Assembly (NCBI GenBank): GCA_003153475.1
Contig: PLYT01000067.1
Coordinates: 1-45,829, forward strand
Direction of reading: 5' to 3'
Origin: Betaproteobacteria bacterium
GTDB lineage: Bacteria > Pseudomonadota > Gammaproteobacteria > Burkholderiales > Casimicrobiaceae
DNA: 45,829 nucleotides
The notes below the pieces were generated by a model. The model was not told the origin of the DNA, did not search any database, and was given only the letters and a program-made list of their open reading frames with translations. Of the stretch, positions 44,855 through 45,829 are shown one piece after another. The stretch's first letter is position 1. Each line of letters begins with the position of its first letter. Position numbers and translations under genes: made by a program.

Positions 44855-45829
44855 TCACTGCCCGATGAAGTGGCCGGCTTCGACAGGCCAGCTCACTTCG
44901 ACTGCATCGCCGACCTCGAAGAACTTCGTGCGCCCCGCGCCCGAATTGGCGAGCAGGGTTTCGAGCTTGCGGCCGCTCGGCGTGGCGACGATATAGACGG
45001 TCACATCGCCCAGGTAGAGGTATTCGGTGACCGTGCCGCGAAAGCGATTGTCCAGGCGACCGGCGTCCGTCGTCGCTGCCGCGGCTGGCTGCACGCGGAT
45101 CTTTTCCGGCCGCAAGGCTATCGTGCCTGGAACGGTCGCGGACGTTGCCGCGCCCGCCACGCGCACGGTGCCCAGCCCTTCGACCTCGATCGCGACGATG
45201 CCGTCCGAGCTCGACGCGATCGATCCCTCGAGCAGGTTGCAGGTCCCGATGAAGTCGGCGACGAAACGCGACGTCGGAAAGCTGTAGATGCGCGAGGGCT
45301 CGTCGATCTGCTCGACGCGGCCCTTGTTCATCACCGCGATCCGGTGCGACAGCGCGAGCGCCTCGGTCTGATCGTGCGTCACGTAGACGAAGGTGATGCC
45401 GACTTCCTTTTGTAGATTGATCAGCTCGATCTGCATTTCCTCGCGCAATTTGGCGTCGAGCGCGGCGAGCGGCTCGTCGAGCAACAGCACCGTCGGATGG
45501 GTGACCAGCGCGCGGCCGATGGCGACCCGCTGCTTCTGGCCGCCGGAAAGCTCGTGCGGATAGCGCTTGCCGAAACCTGTCAGGCGCACGTCCTCGAGCG
45601 CCTCCTGGATCTTGCCGGGGATCGCCGCCGCCGGCGTCTTCGCCATCTGCAGCGGAAACGCGATGTTGCCTTCCACCGTCATGTGCGGAAACAGCGCGTA
45701 GCTCTGGAAGACGGTGCGTACCGGGCGCCCCTCGGGCGGCTGTTCGGCCAGGTCCTGCCCGTTGAGGACGATGCGCCCGCCGTCAGGCAGGTCGAATCCT
45801 GCGATCATGCGCAGCAGCGTCGTCTTGCC
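44855..45829 (-). CDS. potG: Polyamine-type ABC transporter ATPase (PotA/PotG-like), N-terminus outside window
   Basis: 324 residues are visible; the frame is open to the right edge, entering inside Walker A (GKTTLLRMIAGF). Seen: VRTVFQSYALFPHMTVEGNIAFPLQ (Q-loop), LSGGQKQRVAIGRALV signature, VLLLDEPLAALDAKLREEMQ (Walker B, D-loop), YVTHDQTEALALSHRIAVM (H-loop), and a C-terminal TOBE/OB domain from about 235 (ALRPEKIRVQPA, GTVTEYLYLGDVTVYIV). It is the first gene of the importer operon seen here; promoter lies outside. Confidence 0.94.
   Translation of the reverse strand, partial: GKTTLLRMIAGFDLPDGGRIVLNGQDLAEQPPEGRPVRTVFQSYALFPHMTVEGNIAFPLQMAKTPAAAIPGKIQEALEDVRLTGFGKRYPHELSGGQKQRVAIGRALVTHPTVLLLDEPLAALDAKLREEMQIELINLQKEVGITFVYVTHDQTEALALSHRIAVMNKGRVEQIDEPSRIYSFPTSRFVADFIGTCNLLEGSIASSSDGIVAIEVEGLGTVRVAGAATSATVPGTIALRPEKIRVQPAAAATTDAGRLDNRFRGTVTEYLYLGDVTVYIVATPSGRKLETLLANSGAGRTKFFEVGDAVEVSWPVEAGHFIGQ

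Overview
The window is a GC-rich, mostly housekeeping stretch of a chromosome from a betaproteobacterium. The placement rests on DUF3460 and DUF3426 proteins, the gene order cutA - dsbD domain - tlpA - aroQ - accB - accC - prmA - DUF3426, the glnA - DUF4124-like - ntrB - ntrC block, and lptD-surA next to the murein-recycling pair amgK/murU. I cannot name a genus. No rRNA, tRNA, CRISPR array, prophage or intact insertion sequence is visible.

Layout. 1-1750: methyl cycle (end of ahcY, a small membrane protein, metF). 1768-5337, minus strand: a lipoprotein, a scrap of an SMR efflux gene, ilvD and a DMT exporter, the exporter diverging from a LysR regulator at 5411. 6351-9060: lgt, fxsA, cutA, a stand-alone DsbD N-terminal domain and a TlpA-like thioredoxin. 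9150-13410: aroQ (frameshifted as read), accB, accC, prmA and a zinc-ribbon DUF3426 protein. 13401-18836: a convergent rhodanese, then the nitrogen block: glnA behind a sigma-54 promoter with NtrC-like sites, a DUF4124-like protein, ntrB and ntrC. 18880-26502, minus strand: a tightly coupled run amgK-murU-prlC-glutaredoxin-xth-membrane protein-methyltransferase, with ATGA, GTGA and TGATG junctions; the last gene is broken. 26534-30212: lptD and surA, divergent from amgK.

30213-34730 is the accessory part. The usual pdxA-rsmA neighbours of surA are missing. In their place are a ParE/RelE toxin scrap, the broken start of one acyltransferase gene, a complete acyltransferase gene of clearly lower GC, and a large secreted protein I cannot assign with confidence. 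34738-41534 returns to ordinary genes: a methyltransferase, DUF3460, a 23S rRNA-type methyltransferase, hemJ, a two-gene ABC exporter, an alpha/beta hydrolase, a VanZ-like membrane protein and two GNAT acetyltransferases. 42061-45829 is a spermidine/putrescine-type ABC importer cut by the right edge; the GNAT and VanZ genes follow it with overlaps.

I see no convincing undescribed system. The most useful leads are: a dsbD gene reduced to its first periplasmic domain; one palindrome that can serve as Shine-Dalgarno site for two divergent genes (fxsA/cutA); a complete sigma-54/NtrC control region before glnA; the gene graveyard after surA; and three single-base insertions in aroQ and glnA, which must be checked as possible sequence errors before any biological reading.
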